Below are positions 9,188 to 17,679 of a stretch of DNA of 36,132 nucleotides, piece after piece. The notes under the pieces are model-generated. The model was given only the letters and a program-made list of their open reading frames with translations, was not told the origin of the DNA and ran no database searches. The number at the start of each line of letters is the position of its first letter. Position 1 is the stretch's first letter. The position numbers and the translations under genes were made by a program. This DNA comes from Nitrospira sp. (GTDB lineage: Bacteria; UBA10199; SBBF01), in the NCBI GenBank assembly GCA_005240075.1, contig SBBF01000039.1:1-36132 (forward strand). The letters run 5' to 3'.

Positions 9188-9954
9188 TGGAACCGGTAAT
9201 ATACATTGCACCTCTCTTCTTCCTGGCCGCTCTGATTTATTCCTCCGTCGGCTTTGGCGGCGGCTCAACTTATCTCGCTCTTCTGGTTCTTTTTTCATTT
9301 CCGTATGAGCAGATCCCCAAAATCGCGCTCATTCTCAATCTCGTTGTCGTATCGGGGGGACTCATTCATTATAGTCGCCACCAGCATCTTTCTTTCAAAA
9401 GAACGCTCCCCTTGATTGTAACCTCCGTTCCTTTGGCCTATCTGGGGGGAACGATTCCGGTCAGTGAAAACGTATTTCTGGGACTGCTCGGTTTTGCGTT
9501 GGCCGTGGCGGGTTTAAGACTTTTGTTCTTTTTTAATGCTACAAGGGACACCGATGATGGGCGAACAGACAGGTTGGCCCCTACAGCGGGTTTGATCATC
9601 GGTGTTCCGCTCGGATTTGTCTCCGGCCTCACGGGACTTGGCGGCGGCATCTTTCTCGCCCCCCTTCTCTATCTTCTGCGATGGGGAAATGGCCGGGCTA
9701 TTGCCGCCACCAGCTGTTTTTTTATTTTCGTCAATTCGTTATCGGGATTGATCGGTCAGTTCAGTAAGAATGGAGGGGCTCAATTCATTGAGCCCCCGGA
9801 ATTAATCGTTTCTCTCATGCTTGCTGTCTTTCTCGGCGGACAAATCGGAAGCCACTTAAGCGTCGGAAAACTTCCGCTAACCACTCTTCAACGAACGACT
9901 GCTGTTTTGATCTTGATGGTCGCTGGAAGAATCTTTTGGGGGATGACGTCATGA
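9187..9954 (+). CDS. TSUP (TauE/SafE) family membrane permease
   Basis: A 255-aa, about eight-helix membrane protein with the paired motifs of the TauE/SafE family (YSSVGFGGGSTYLALL near the N-terminus and GLTGLGGGIFLAPLL in the second half). The family moves sulfur oxyanions or organosulfur compounds. TGATG overlaps with the upstream MoaC-MoaB fusion and ATGA with moeA, so it belongs to the cofactor operon. Its substrate here is unknown. Sulfite, molybdate or another oxyanion are guesses from context only. Confidence 0.88.
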   Translation: MEPVIYIAPLFFLAALIYSSVGFGGGSTYLALLVLFSFPYEQIPKIALILNLVVVSGGLIHYSRHQHLSFKRTLPLIVTSVPLAYLGGTIPVSENVFLGLLGFALAVAGLRLLFFFNATRDTDDGRTDRLAPTAGLIIGVPLGFVSGLTGLGGGIFLAPLLYLLRWGNGRAIAATSCFFIFVNSLSGLIGQFSKNGGAQFIEPPELIVSLMLAVFLGGQIGSHLSVGKLPLTTLQRTTAVLILMVAGRIFWGMTS

Positions 9955-11246
9955 TATCGGTCGAAAAAGCGAAAGAGATTATCCTAACCGAAGCAATCAG
10001 AATCAAAAATCAAAGAAATCTTTCTGAAAATGTTTTTTTAGCCGAATCACTGGCCCGCGTGACCACCTCGCCAATCCAATCCCCCATCTCGGTCCCTCTT
10101 TTTGACAATTCGGCGATGGATGGATTTGCGCTGTGCTCAGGAGAGGGGGATTCGCTTAAAATTGTCGGAGAAATTAAGGCAGGCGATCCCCCTATCCCAC
10201 TTCAAGAACCCCAGTCGTGTCTCCGAATCATGACCGGCGCCCCCCTTCCGCCGGGGGCCGATACGGTCGTCAAAAAAGAGGATGTGGTAGATAACGGAAA
10301 AATGATCCAGCTTTCCCGCTCCATCTCAAGCGGAGAGAATGTGCGGCGAAAAGGGGAAGATTTTCAGGCGGGGGATATCGTCCTCCCTTCCGGAACACGC
10401 ATGACCCCCGGGGTTATCGGAATTCTGGCTTCTCTTGGAATTCAAAAGGTAGAAGTAACGGTCAAACCTCGCGTAGCCATCATCGCAACCGGCCATGAGC
10501 TAGCAAGTTCGCTGGAGTCACTCAAACCGGGGCAGATCATCGAATCCAACTCCGTCATGCTCCAAGCTTCCCTCTTGGAGATGGGAATGGAGCCGGTCGT
10601 CTGTGAAATCGTTGAAGATGACCCCAAAAGAATTCAATCTTCTCTCATGCACGCAGTTGAAAATTCGGATGTTGTCATTATCACTGGCGGTGTTTCGGTG
10701 GGAGAGCATGACCATACCCGCCAGGTGCTCCATGAAATCGGAGTGCAGGAACATTTCTGGAAGGTGAATCAAAAACCAGGAAAACCCTTTTGCTTTGGAA
10801 CGATTGGTCAAAAATTGATCTTCGGTCTCCCGGGTAATCCGTATGCTGTTTTCGTCTGCTTTTACCTTTACATTCGACCAGCCCTTTTGATGATGACGGG
10901 GGACCCTCATCCAGAACTGCGACGAGAAAGACTCAAACTGGCCTGCTCTATTTCCAAAAAAGATGATCGAACCCATTTTTTAAAAGGCCGGAAAATCCCC
11001 TTTCAGTTAAAGGGGACAATGGGTGGCCAAGCCGGAGGGGGCCCCCCGCCAGAGCGCAACGAAGTGAGCACTGCCGGGGGAGGAGGCGAGGACAGGACCC
11101 ATTGTCCCTATGAGGCTGAGCCGCTCAAAGGCCAGGGATCTCATCTGCTGAGGGCTTTAAGAGATGCCGATGTGATCATTCAAATTCCTGCAGAAAAAAA
11201 AGAAATCAAAGAAGGGGAAGAAGTGGAGGTGATCTTTCTGCCATGA
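9951..11246 (+). CDS. moeA: Molybdopterin molybdenumtransferase MoeA with an in-frame palindromic insert
   Basis: A 431-aa MoeA, which inserts molybdate into adenylylated molybdopterin. Domain motifs include DNSAMDGFA, MTGAPLPPGADTVVKKEDV, ITGGVSVGEHD and FGLPGNPYAVF. The ATG at 9951 forms an ATGA overlap with the permease gene. Domain IV (RTHFLKGR ... GQGSHLLRAL) is interrupted at residues about 355-386 by a Gly/Pro-rich segment encoded by an inverted-repeat element (11012-11109). The reading frame is kept and conserved residues resume on both sides, so the protein is probably still functional. Confidence 0.95.
   Translation: MISVEKAKEIILTEAIRIKNQRNLSENVFLAESLARVTTSPIQSPISVPLFDNSAMDGFALCSGEGDSLKIVGEIKAGDPPIPLQEPQSCLRIMTGAPLPPGADTVVKKEDVVDNGKMIQLSRSISSGENVRRKGEDFQAGDIVLPSGTRMTPGVIGILASLGIQKVEVTVKPRVAIIATGHELASSLESLKPGQIIESNSVMLQASLLEMGMEPVVCEIVEDDPKRIQSSLMHAVENSDVVIITGGVSVGEHDHTRQVLHEIGVQEHFWKVNQKPGKPFCFGTIGQKLIFGLPGNPYAVFVCFYLYIRPALLMMTGDPHPELRRERLKLACSISKKDDRTHFLKGRKIPFQLKGTMGGQAGGGPPPERNEVSTAGGGGEDRTHCPYEAEPLKGQGSHLLRALRDADVIIQIPAEKKEIKEGEEVEVIFLP
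11012..11109. repeat. 97-bp inverted-repeat insert inside moeA
   Basis: Perfect 12-bp terminal arms GGGACAATGGGT (11013-11024) and ACCCATTGTCCC (11097-11108) enclose a GC-rich core that includes GGGGGCCCCCC. The translated segment has no counterpart in MoeA of other bacteria, where the RGR motif is soon followed by the GQGSH motif. The insert leaves the frame open. Confidence 0.75.
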
Positions 11247-11482
11247 AAATGACAGTCCACTATTTTGCGCAACTCAAAGACCGTTTTAAAAGGGAGAGTG
11301 ATATCGTCGATTTTGAGGGGGCCGTTTCGGTGTCCGATCTGTTGGCCAAAATCTTTCCCGATCAGGTAGAAAAAATGTCATCGTTTTTGCGAGTGGCCAT
11401 CAATGAAGAATATGTCTCTTGGGAGTCACAAATTCACGACGGCGATGAAGTGGTTTTTATTCCGCCGGTGGCGGGAGGATGA
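11243..11482 (+). CDS. moaD: Molybdopterin synthase sulfur-carrier subunit MoaD
   Basis: A 79-aa ubiquitin-fold protein ending in VAGG, the C-terminal Gly-Gly that is thiocarboxylated and donates sulfur in molybdopterin synthase. The sequence FAQLKDRF near the start is typical. It overlaps moeA and moaE by 4 nt each, consistent with a MoaD-MoaE heterotetramer made from coupled genes. Confidence 0.94.
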   Translation: MKMTVHYFAQLKDRFKRESDIVDFEGAVSVSDLLAKIFPDQVEKMSSFLRVAINEEYVSWESQIHDGDEVVFIPPVAGG

Positions 11483-11904
11483 TTGTGAGAAACCGGATTA
11501 CCGACAAACCGATCCCCCTTCAGGAACTTGAAAACGAATTTCATGACCCCTCGTGCGGGGCTTTGATCACGTTCGTGGGAAAGGTGAGAAATCATCATGA
11601 GGGAAAAAAGGTGGCCTCCCTGACGTATGAAGTCTATACCCCCATGGCTGAAAAAATTTTTGATGCGATCCGCCAGGAAGCCATCAGTCAATTCGGAGTG
11701 AAAAAATTGAGCATCGTTCATCGCGTCGGTCCTTTGCAAATCGGCGACGTTGCCGTCTGGGTGGGAGTGGAGGCCGCTCATAGGGATCAAGCTTTTTTGG
11801 CCTGCCACTACGCCATCGATGAACTCAAAAAAAGAGCCCCCATCTGGAAGAAGGAATTTTACGAGGAAGGAGACAGTCAATGGGTCGTCTGTCACCACGT
11901 CTAG
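11479..11904 (+). CDS. moaE: Molybdopterin synthase catalytic subunit MoaE
   Basis: A 141-aa MoaE. Family motifs include GALITFVGKVRNHHEG, HRVGPLQIGDVAVWVGVEAAHR and KKRAPIWKKEFYEEG, which holds the catalytic lysines. It converts cPMP to molybdopterin using MoaD thiocarboxylate. The ATG at 11479 overlaps the moaD stop. A GTG at 11485 is another possible start because the GGGAGG site lies very close to the ATG. Confidence 0.95.
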   Translation: MIVRNRITDKPIPLQELENEFHDPSCGALITFVGKVRNHHEGKKVASLTYEVYTPMAEKIFDAIRQEAISQFGVKKLSIVHRVGPLQIGDVAVWVGVEAAHRDQAFLACHYAIDELKKRAPIWKKEFYEEGDSQWVVCHHV

Positions 11905-12443
11905 CGGTTATTCTTGTTGGCGGTAGAAGCAGCCGGTTCGGAAAAGACAAGGTATTAGAAACCATCAACGGCATCACTCTCATTGAAATCCTCATTCACA
12001 AACTTCAAAATCTGAAGTTTGAAATTTTTCTCTCCGGCTCCCTGGAAAAATATGGGCATTTTGGTTTTCCGGTTATTGAAGATAAAGAACCCTACGCTGG
12101 CCCTTTGTGCGCTCTGGAGAGCATTTGGAAAAAAATCAAAGGGAACCGAATTTTACTCTTAGCCGCCGACATGCCGTTCATCACGGAGAAAACAATTGAA
12201 GACCTGTGGCAAAAAAGTCTAAAGAAGGACATCACTCTTCTTAAAGACCAGCAGGGCCCCTCTCCTCTTCCCGCCGTTTATTCCCGAAAAACCGAAAATT
12301 TCATCAAAAAAATTATCCGTGAGGGAAAAAGAGATCTGAAATCTTTGTGGGAGACCGGGCTGAGACGGGGAACAATCAATTCTGAAGAAAAGTCATTGAT
12401 CAATATCAATACAGAAGAAGATTTGAGGCAATGCCGCGAATGA
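11880..12443 (+). CDS. mobA: Molybdenum cofactor guanylyltransferase MobA
   Basis: A 187-aa nucleotidyltransferase that makes the guanine dinucleotide (MGD) form required by nitrate reductases of this family. The GTP-binding motif is LVGGRSSRFGKDK near residues 12-24, and AADMPF supplies the metal-binding Asp. It overlaps moaE by 25 nt in another frame. It is the last gene of the operon; the next gene is convergent. Confidence 0.93.
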   Translation: MGRLSPRLAVILVGGRSSRFGKDKVLETINGITLIEILIHKLQNLKFEIFLSGSLEKYGHFGFPVIEDKEPYAGPLCALESIWKKIKGNRILLLAADMPFITEKTIEDLWQKSLKKDITLLKDQQGPSPLPAVYSRKTENFIKKIIREGKRDLKSLWETGLRRGTINSEEKSLININTEEDLRQCRE

Positions 12444-12444
12444 T

Positions 12445-12861
12445 TCAGGAATGAGCCGGAATTTTTGAGGTGACTGTCTTTTCAAAACCCTGGGGCAAAT
12501 CGGTAGTCACTTCTGATAAAGAAGAGGTAATTTCCAGAATGCCCCGATTGAAAGTTTTTTCCCCTTCCTTCAGGGTATGTTCTTCGTGATTGACCGAATA
12601 ATCGGTCGGTTCATCGGCAAAGGGATTCAACGCTTCAACCAGTTCGGTCAATCCTCCAAAAACAAGCTTGTTGTGAAATTCTTCTGGGAAAAAATTTTTG
12701 AGCCTCTCCCCATCTCCCTCCCAGGGGGTCCCATAATTGACCCGGATCATGGCACACAAAATCTGCTCCCGCTCCGAACGAGTCACCCTCTTGAATCGCG
12801 AATGAAAAAATTGGATTTCCACCCTCTTTAACCCTCTACGCCCCTTGCCGTTGAATTTCAA
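12445..12861 (-). CDS. Hypothetical protein
   Basis: A 138-aa ORF of unknown function just downstream of the DUF4143 ATPase gene and on the same strand, converging on mobA with a 1-bp gap. The start is a TTG; a GGGAGG lies upstream near the ATPase stop but spacing to the TTG is long, so the start is uncertain. The N-terminal third is basic and the rest acidic. No signal peptide or membrane segment is visible and I recognise no domain. Confidence 0.45.
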   Translation of the reverse strand: MKFNGKGRRGLKRVEIQFFHSRFKRVTRSEREQILCAMIRVNYGTPWEGDGERLKNFFPEEFHNKLVFGGLTELVEALNPFADEPTDYSVNHEEHTLKEGEKTFNRGILEITSSLSEVTTDLPQGFEKTVTSKIPAHS

Positions 12862-12891
12862 GGAAATTTTGAATCGGACTAAATCCTCCCT

Positions 12892-14046
12892 TCACCGTCC
12901 CCTGTAAAGAGCGGCAATAGGAATGCAGAGAAGATGTTCGATTTTCCGATATTCTTCTCCAAAATAGAATAGGTACCCTTTTCTATTTTTTGAATCGACT
13001 TCCGTAAACTCTCTTAAACTTCGAATGTCTTTGGCGGCCGGATGACTGGTCGACTTGACTTCAATCGCCTTTAACTGATCTTCTTCTTCGATGACAAGAT
13101 CAATTTCAAAACCGGAATTGCTTTTGTAGAAAAAGAGTTGATCTGTTTTAATAAATCCCAGCTTCCTTCTTTTCTCTATTTCCGAAATCACAAAATTCTC
13201 GACAATCTGTCCCCGATGGGCTTGGACTCCCAATGCCGTTATCATTCCTGTATCACAGTAGTAGGACTTGGAACCTTTAACATATCTCTTTGCAGGACCA
13301 TACTGATAACCGATCAGGGTAAAGCCGAGGCCCGATTGGTAAATGCTGTTCAGATATTTTTTTGCTGTGATGTGGCTCAAGGATGATTCTTGCCGGAAAT
13401 TTTCCACCTGCGTGATGCTGCCGATCGATAGGGCATAATGGTTCAAAAGAGCCCGTAGGCCAGTGACATCCTTGATATGGGATAGGAGGCTTAAGTCACG
13501 CGTGAAATAGCTGTTTTTGTAATTGGTCAGTATTGATTTTTTCTCCTCAGGATCCGGTTCGGATACAACCTCGGGAAAACCGCCGTACCGCATGAAAGAC
13601 TCCAGGTCTCTTTGAGCTTCCTTGAGCTGGAGAGGAGGAGCTTGTTCTTCAAAAATGGAGTGTGTCGGTTCTCCCGCATCTTCTCCCCAACAGGCGGTGG
13701 GGAGTTCCAGGATTTCGATTCGACCCGCAAGAGAGTCGGCAGAAGCATCGAGAAGCCCAATCCGACTCGATCCGCTCATCAGAACAGTGGCCCCCTGCTC
13801 GTCAATCGCATACTTGGCGGCGATGGTCAGCTGGGGAACCCTTTGAATCTCATCGATAATGATTTCCCGTCTCCCCTCAAAGAGACCTTTTGGATCTCTT
13901 TTGGCCAAGTCAAGAAAATCGATGTCATCCAGTGTAATGTATTTGAAATTACTGAAATTTTTCTTGAGATAGGTGCTCTTACCAGCCCTTCTCGGCCCTA
14001 AAACCAAGGCGCTTCCTTTAGGTTTTTCTAGCCATCTATTAAACAT
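12892..14046 (-). CDS. AAA_14 / DUF4143 family ATPase
   Basis: A 384-aa protein of the widespread ATP-binding family with an N-terminal AAA_14 domain (Walker A GPRRAGKST near residue 18; Walker B-like EIIIDEIQ near residue 61) and a C-terminal DUF4143 region. The C-terminal motif ID ... EVK in FEIDLVIEEEDQLKAIEVKS resembles a PD-(D/E)XK nuclease core. Biological role is not established; the family is common in accessory regions. A possible leaderless promoter (TTGACT, 16 nt, TATTTT) ends at the start codon. Confidence 0.88.
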   Translation of the reverse strand: MFNRWLEKPKGSALVLGPRRAGKSTYLKKNFSNFKYITLDDIDFLDLAKRDPKGLFEGRREIIIDEIQRVPQLTIAAKYAIDEQGATVLMSGSSRIGLLDASADSLAGRIEILELPTACWGEDAGEPTHSIFEEQAPPLQLKEAQRDLESFMRYGGFPEVVSEPDPEEKKSILTNYKNSYFTRDLSLLSHIKDVTGLRALLNHYALSIGSITQVENFRQESSLSHITAKKYLNSIYQSGLGFTLIGYQYGPAKRYVKGSKSYYCDTGMITALGVQAHRGQIVENFVISEIEKRRKLGFIKTDQLFFYKSNSGFEIDLVIEEEDQLKAIEVKSTSHPAAKDIRSLREFTEVDSKNRKGYLFYFGEEYRKIEHLLCIPIAALYRGR

Positions 14047-14084
14047 ACTATCAAAATAGCATGGATTTATTTATAGTCAATTGA

Positions 14085-14102
14085 TAAATTTGAGTTTATC
14101 AG
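14085..14102. promoter_or_regulatory. Inverted repeat upstream of the DUF4143 ATPase
   Basis: GATAAA and TTTATC flank a 6-bp spacer about 40 bp upstream of the ATPase start codon. It could be an autoregulatory operator; this is inferred from symmetry and position only. Confidence 0.35.
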
Positions 14103-14123
14103 AAAGGTTTGACAGAAAATAAT

Positions 14124-14279
14124 TTAACGCCGCGCAAAATAAAGTATGCCCCCAGCCAAGACAACACCTAATCCGATGCCGGTGAAGATTGAATAAATCA
14201 TACTTTCGGTGGCCATTCCCTGGCGCTCTTCAAGCTCTTCGTTTAGCGCCTCCTTCCTCAGATTGAGAGCTTCGTTCAT
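14124..14279 (-). CDS. Small C-terminally anchored membrane protein
   Basis: A 51-aa ORF. The first half is a charged helix rich in Glu/Leu/Arg (EALNLRKEALNEELEERQ), and the second half is one membrane helix (IFTGIGLGVVLAGGILYF) ending FARR. I choose the ATG at 14279 because AGGA lies 7 nt upstream; a longer start at 14318 exists. It overlaps the end of another small ORF (14230-14382) in a different frame. Function unknown. Confidence 0.5.
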   Translation of the reverse strand: MNEALNLRKEALNEELEERQGMATESMIYSIFTGIGLGVVLAGGILYFARR

Positions 14280-14382
14280 CCGGTTTTCCTTCCAATAACT
14301 TAACATGGGCATAGCCATCAGCAGTTATTTTCACTCCCAATCTAAAAGAGGCCTGGTCGATGACAAGTTCGCTGTGTTCCAT
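14230..14382 (-). CDS. Small hypothetical protein (50 aa)
   Basis: A 50-aa ORF starting ATG with GGAAG about 8-9 nt upstream. The N-terminal half (MEHSELVIDQASFRLGVKIT, then ADGYAHVKLLEGK) has a plausible beta-rich protein composition; the C-terminal third is polar and overlaps the next small ORF out of frame. Not recognised. It could be a real small gene or a truncated remnant of a larger one. Confidence 0.35.
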   Translation of the reverse strand: MEHSELVIDQASFRLGVKITADGYAHVKLLEGKPDERSSQSEEGGAKRRA

Positions 14383-14402
14383 GTTGTGTCACTTCCGGTT
14401 TA

Positions 14403-14570
14403 CTACTTCAAACGATTCAATTCTTGAATATTGGCTAACGCCTTCTGACAGGATTGTTTAATAGCTGCCGGATTTTGTAAAATCATGTTGTCTGTCATTT
14501 TATAATTATTCTCTCGGAATTGATCACCGAGTTTCCGCATAACTTCTTTGTCAAGTTTTGCTTGGTACAC
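14403..14570 (-). CDS. Small hypothetical protein (55 aa)
   Basis: A 55-aa ORF with a GTG start; an internal ATG ten codons in is an alternative. It is mostly predicted helical and polar (it ends KALANIQELNRLK). AGGAG lies about 12 nt upstream of the GTG. It precedes two other tiny ORFs on the same strand. Not recognised; it may be a gene fragment. Confidence 0.3.
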   Translation of the reverse strand: MYQAKLDKEVMRKLGDQFRENNYKMTDNMILQNPAAIKQSCQKALANIQELNRLK

Positions 14571-14687
14571 CTAGAAAATTGTCTCCTTTTTCTGAGGAGA
14601 AACCGCCCGGTTGACAGGGGGTCATTGTCTGTGAGACTACCTTGAATTGAGGGGGGAATTTGGAAAATTGAAACGCGGGAGATTAAT

Positions 14688-15254
14688 ATGAAAAACGGCA
14701 TCGTATTTGCTTTATTTTTTTTCGTTGTTCCATGCCTCGGAATAAGGGCATTGCAAGCCGAAGATATCCCTTCGTATCTAAAAGAATCCATAGTGATCAA
14801 AAAAAATCTTGGGGGACACGAAGCGACAGTAACAGCCCAGGAAAAGCCTTTTGTGGCAGTGGATCATCAAATCAATAAAGATCTTCACGGCATGATCACC
14901 GAAATTGACGGCAAACCTTTTCTGGGAACGGATGGTTCGCTCCCCCGATCGGAACTGGTTTCCTTAAATGTCAGTTTTGGCGGCAAACAGGTTCACGTGC
15001 CCAAAAAATTTCTGACGAACTGTTTCGACCCAAACCTTGGCAAAAATTATTTTCATGTAACCATAGGAGACGATTTGCAAAGCGTCTATATCTTTATGTC
15101 GGCTTCAGATGGTGCGGGGGCTTATGAAATTATATGGGTCGTTCATCAAAACGGCACATTCTCCCGATTATCCGCATCACAAGCTTGGCTTATCGGAAAA
15201 GACATTCATGAAAATTTAGATATTGATACCGGCCGAAGGATCATCCTTCAGTAA
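14688..15254 (+). CDS. Secreted hypothetical protein
   Basis: A 188-aa protein with a clear Sec signal peptide (Lys at residue 2, hydrophobic core IVFALFFFVVPCLGI, likely cleavage near LQAED). The mature part is beta-rich with a single Cys, and no known domain is recognised. A GGGAG ribosome site precedes the ATG, and a TTGACA box lies about 75 bp upstream. It stands alone between the small minus-strand ORFs and murJ. Expected location is the periplasm or outside the cell. Confidence 0.7.
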   Translation: MKNGIVFALFFFVVPCLGIRALQAEDIPSYLKESIVIKKNLGGHEATVTAQEKPFVAVDHQINKDLHGMITEIDGKPFLGTDGSLPRSELVSLNVSFGGKQVHVPKKFLTNCFDPNLGKNYFHVTIGDDLQSVYIFMSASDGAGAYEIIWVVHQNGTFSRLSASQAWLIGKDIHENLDIDTGRRIILQ

Positions 15255-15317
15255 TTTTTTTATCTGATATCTGAATCCTTTACAGTCCCGTTACTTTTCT
15301 TTAACTTAAAGACCATC

Positions 15318-16979
15318 TTGTCATCCTCCATCCGAAAACAGACTACCATTGCCACCCTGGCTGTGATGGGAAGCCGGGTTACCGGTCTTGTCAGGGAAAT
15401 TGTTTTTGCCTTTTTTTTCGGAGCGAGCGCTGCCTTGGACTGCTTTATTGCCGCTTTTCGGATTCCCAATCTTCTGCGCGATCTTTTTTCAGAAGGGGCC
15501 CTTTCCACCTCTTTTGTGACGGTCTTTTCAAAAAAATCGGACGCGGACGGGGACCGCTCTGCCTGGGATCTGGCCAACCGCATTTTTGGATTTGTTCTGA
15601 TTGTCGTCGGCGCCCTGACTGTTTTGGGAATTGTTTTCTCACCCCAACTGGTTCATCTGGTGGCCAGCGGTTTTGAGGGGGAAAAATTCCGGTTGGCTGT
15701 CCTCCTCAATCGTCTTCTCTTTCCGTTCATTCTTTTTGTTTCGCTGGCGGCCATTGCCATGGGGATGTTAAACAGCAAAGGAAAATTCGCCCTCCCCCAG
15801 TCGGCCTCCACTTTTTTTAACCTAACTTCCATTCTTACCGGTCTTTTGTTCGCTTATCTGATGGAGCCGGACATCATCCGATTCCCTCTTTCAGGATTTC
15901 AGGGAGACGTGGATCACCCGCCCGGTTTGATCTGGACGCAAATGGCCCGAGGGATGACCGGTATGGCGCTGGGCACGTTGCTGGGAGGAGTGGTCCAATG
16001 GATCGTTCAAATGCCTTCTTTGGGAAAACTGGGTTTTCGACTGAAACCTTCCCTGTTTTGGAAAAACCAGGCCGCTTTGCAGGTACTCAAACTGACGGTT
16101 CCCGCCATCATCGGCGGGGCGGCTGTTCAAATCAATGTGCTGATCAACACCAACTTTGCGAGCTACTTGGCTGACGGCAGCATGGCCTGGCTGAATTACG
16201 CTTTTCGACTGATGCAATTCCCCATCGGAGTTTTTGGAGTAGCGGTGGCCACCGCCACAACCCCGGCGATCGCCCGTCTGGCGGGGCAAAAAGATCTTTT
16301 GGGGTTTTCCAAAACAGTGGGGGAGTCAACCCTCCTGGCTCTTTTTCTCTGCATCCCTTCGGCGTTGGGCTTGATTGTTTTGGCAAAACCAATCTTAAGC
16401 CTCATCTACCAGTACGGACAATTCAGTCCGTTTGATACCCAGCAGTCAGCTTTGGCGCTTCAAGGCTATGCCACCGGCCTGGTTTTTTATGCCGCCATCA
16501 AGATTTTTCAACCCGCTTATCTGGCATTAAACGACGCCAAAACTCCCATGATCATCTCGCTTGTTTCCATACTTGTTAATCTTGTTTTAAACTGGATTCT
16601 TGTTTTTGTCCTCCATTTTCAACACTGGGGGCTTGCTTTGGGAACCTCCGGTGTGGCGCTGGCCAACTGTCTCCTGCTTGTCATCGGTCTTCAGAGGAAA
16701 GGGATCCATTTTTGGACTCATGTCCATTCGCGCGAGTTGAGCAAAATATTGGGGGCTTCATCAACAGCAGTGCTGTCAGCATGGGGAATGATGCGCCTTC
16801 TCGACTCCCCGATATCTGTTGACCATTCCGGCGCAAGAATTCTGATGGTTCTTGCCCCCATCACAACAGCCTCCCTTGTCTATTATGGCTTCTCTCTTTT
16901 GTTGGATGTCAGAGAAATGGTTATGGCCAAAGAATGGATAGCGAGGAAACTCAAACCCGATTCAACTCGTACAAAATAA
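15318..16979 (+). CDS. murJ: Lipid II flippase MurJ
   Basis: A 553-aa polytopic membrane protein of the MVF family that flips lipid II across the inner membrane for peptidoglycan synthesis. Typical N-terminal motifs are SRVTGLVREIVFAFFFGAS and FRIPNLLRDLFSEGALS. Length is slightly above the usual 510-530. A TTG start is chosen because an in-frame stop lies just upstream and the next Met (MGSRVTG) would cut into the first helix. It overlaps the 3' end of rlmB by 29 bp in convergent orientation. Confidence 0.95.
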   Translation: MSSSIRKQTTIATLAVMGSRVTGLVREIVFAFFFGASAALDCFIAAFRIPNLLRDLFSEGALSTSFVTVFSKKSDADGDRSAWDLANRIFGFVLIVVGALTVLGIVFSPQLVHLVASGFEGEKFRLAVLLNRLLFPFILFVSLAAIAMGMLNSKGKFALPQSASTFFNLTSILTGLLFAYLMEPDIIRFPLSGFQGDVDHPPGLIWTQMARGMTGMALGTLLGGVVQWIVQMPSLGKLGFRLKPSLFWKNQAALQVLKLTVPAIIGGAAVQINVLINTNFASYLADGSMAWLNYAFRLMQFPIGVFGVAVATATTPAIARLAGQKDLLGFSKTVGESTLLALFLCIPSALGLIVLAKPILSLIYQYGQFSPFDTQQSALALQGYATGLVFYAAIKIFQPAYLALNDAKTPMIISLVSILVNLVLNWILVFVLHFQHWGLALGTSGVALANCLLLVIGLQRKGIHFWTHVHSRELSKILGASSTAVLSAWGMMRLLDSPISVDHSGARILMVLAPITTASLVYYGFSLLLDVREMVMAKEWIARKLKPDSTRTK

Positions 16980-17670
16980 TAGTAGCCGCCTGGGCCACAT
17001 TCAGCGAATCAAAATCACGCACCATCGGAATTTTGAACAGTTGATCACACGATTCTTTAACCAACCGGCGGATCCCCTCCCCTTCGCTTCCCAGAACGAC
17101 AACCATTTTTTGAGTCTTCTTGACATCTATTAAAGAAACGGATGATGAAGCATCAGCACCGTAAATCCAAAAACCTGATTTTTTCAAAAATTCCAGAGTC
17201 CGCGCCAGATTGGTAACCTTGACAACAGACAAATGTTCCACACTTCCTGCTGAAGCTTTGCTGACTGCAGGAGTTACCTCCACCGATTGGTCCCTGTTGA
17301 TGATGATGCCATCCACTCCAAAACAGTAAGCGCTCCGGCAGATCGTTCCAAAATTCTGGGGGTCTTTGAGCGAATCCCCCATCAAAAAAAGGGCCCGTTC
17401 CGGATGACGTTCAACCAGTTCCTCCATTTCACTGTATGGAAAATCACTGACTGAAGCCGCCACCCCCTGATGGTGGGGAGATCCAGCAATCTTGTCCAAC
17501 TGGTTCCGATCGAGAAGCTCAAATTTTTTGGAATGTTTTTGGAGAAACGCCGCTAACTGAGGATCAGCGGGTTCTTCTTTTTTTTTCAGCAAAAAAACCT
17601 GATCTATTTTTCTTCGACTGGCTTTGAGGGCTTCGATGAGAGAATTTTTCCCGTAGAGAGTCTGGGGCAT
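16951..17670 (-). CDS. rlmB: SpoU/TrmH-family rRNA 2'-O-ribose methyltransferase (RlmB-like)
   Basis: A 239-aa SPOUT methyltransferase. An N-terminal substrate-binding domain (YGKNSLIEAL start) is followed by the methyltransferase motifs: DPQNFGTICRSAYCFGVDGI, VVVLGSEGEGI and the knot motif SLNVAQAATIILYEL. RlmB methylates G2251 of 23S rRNA in E. coli; exact target here is inferred. It lies convergent to murJ and 9 bp downstream of a small unknown gene on the same strand. Confidence 0.9.
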   Translation of the reverse strand: MPQTLYGKNSLIEALKASRRKIDQVFLLKKKEEPADPQLAAFLQKHSKKFELLDRNQLDKIAGSPHHQGVAASVSDFPYSEMEELVERHPERALFLMGDSLKDPQNFGTICRSAYCFGVDGIIINRDQSVEVTPAVSKASAGSVEHLSVVKVTNLARTLEFLKKSGFWIYGADASSSVSLIDVKKTQKMVVVLGSEGEGIRRLVKESCDQLFKIPMVRDFDSLNVAQAATIILYELNRV

Positions 17671-17679
17671 GGAATAACT

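Noticed and set aside
12577-12831. A plus-strand frame opposite the hypothetical gene at 12445-12861
   Set aside because: No ribosome site and it lies wholly opposite another frame; neither has strong support, but the minus frame follows a gene on its own strand.
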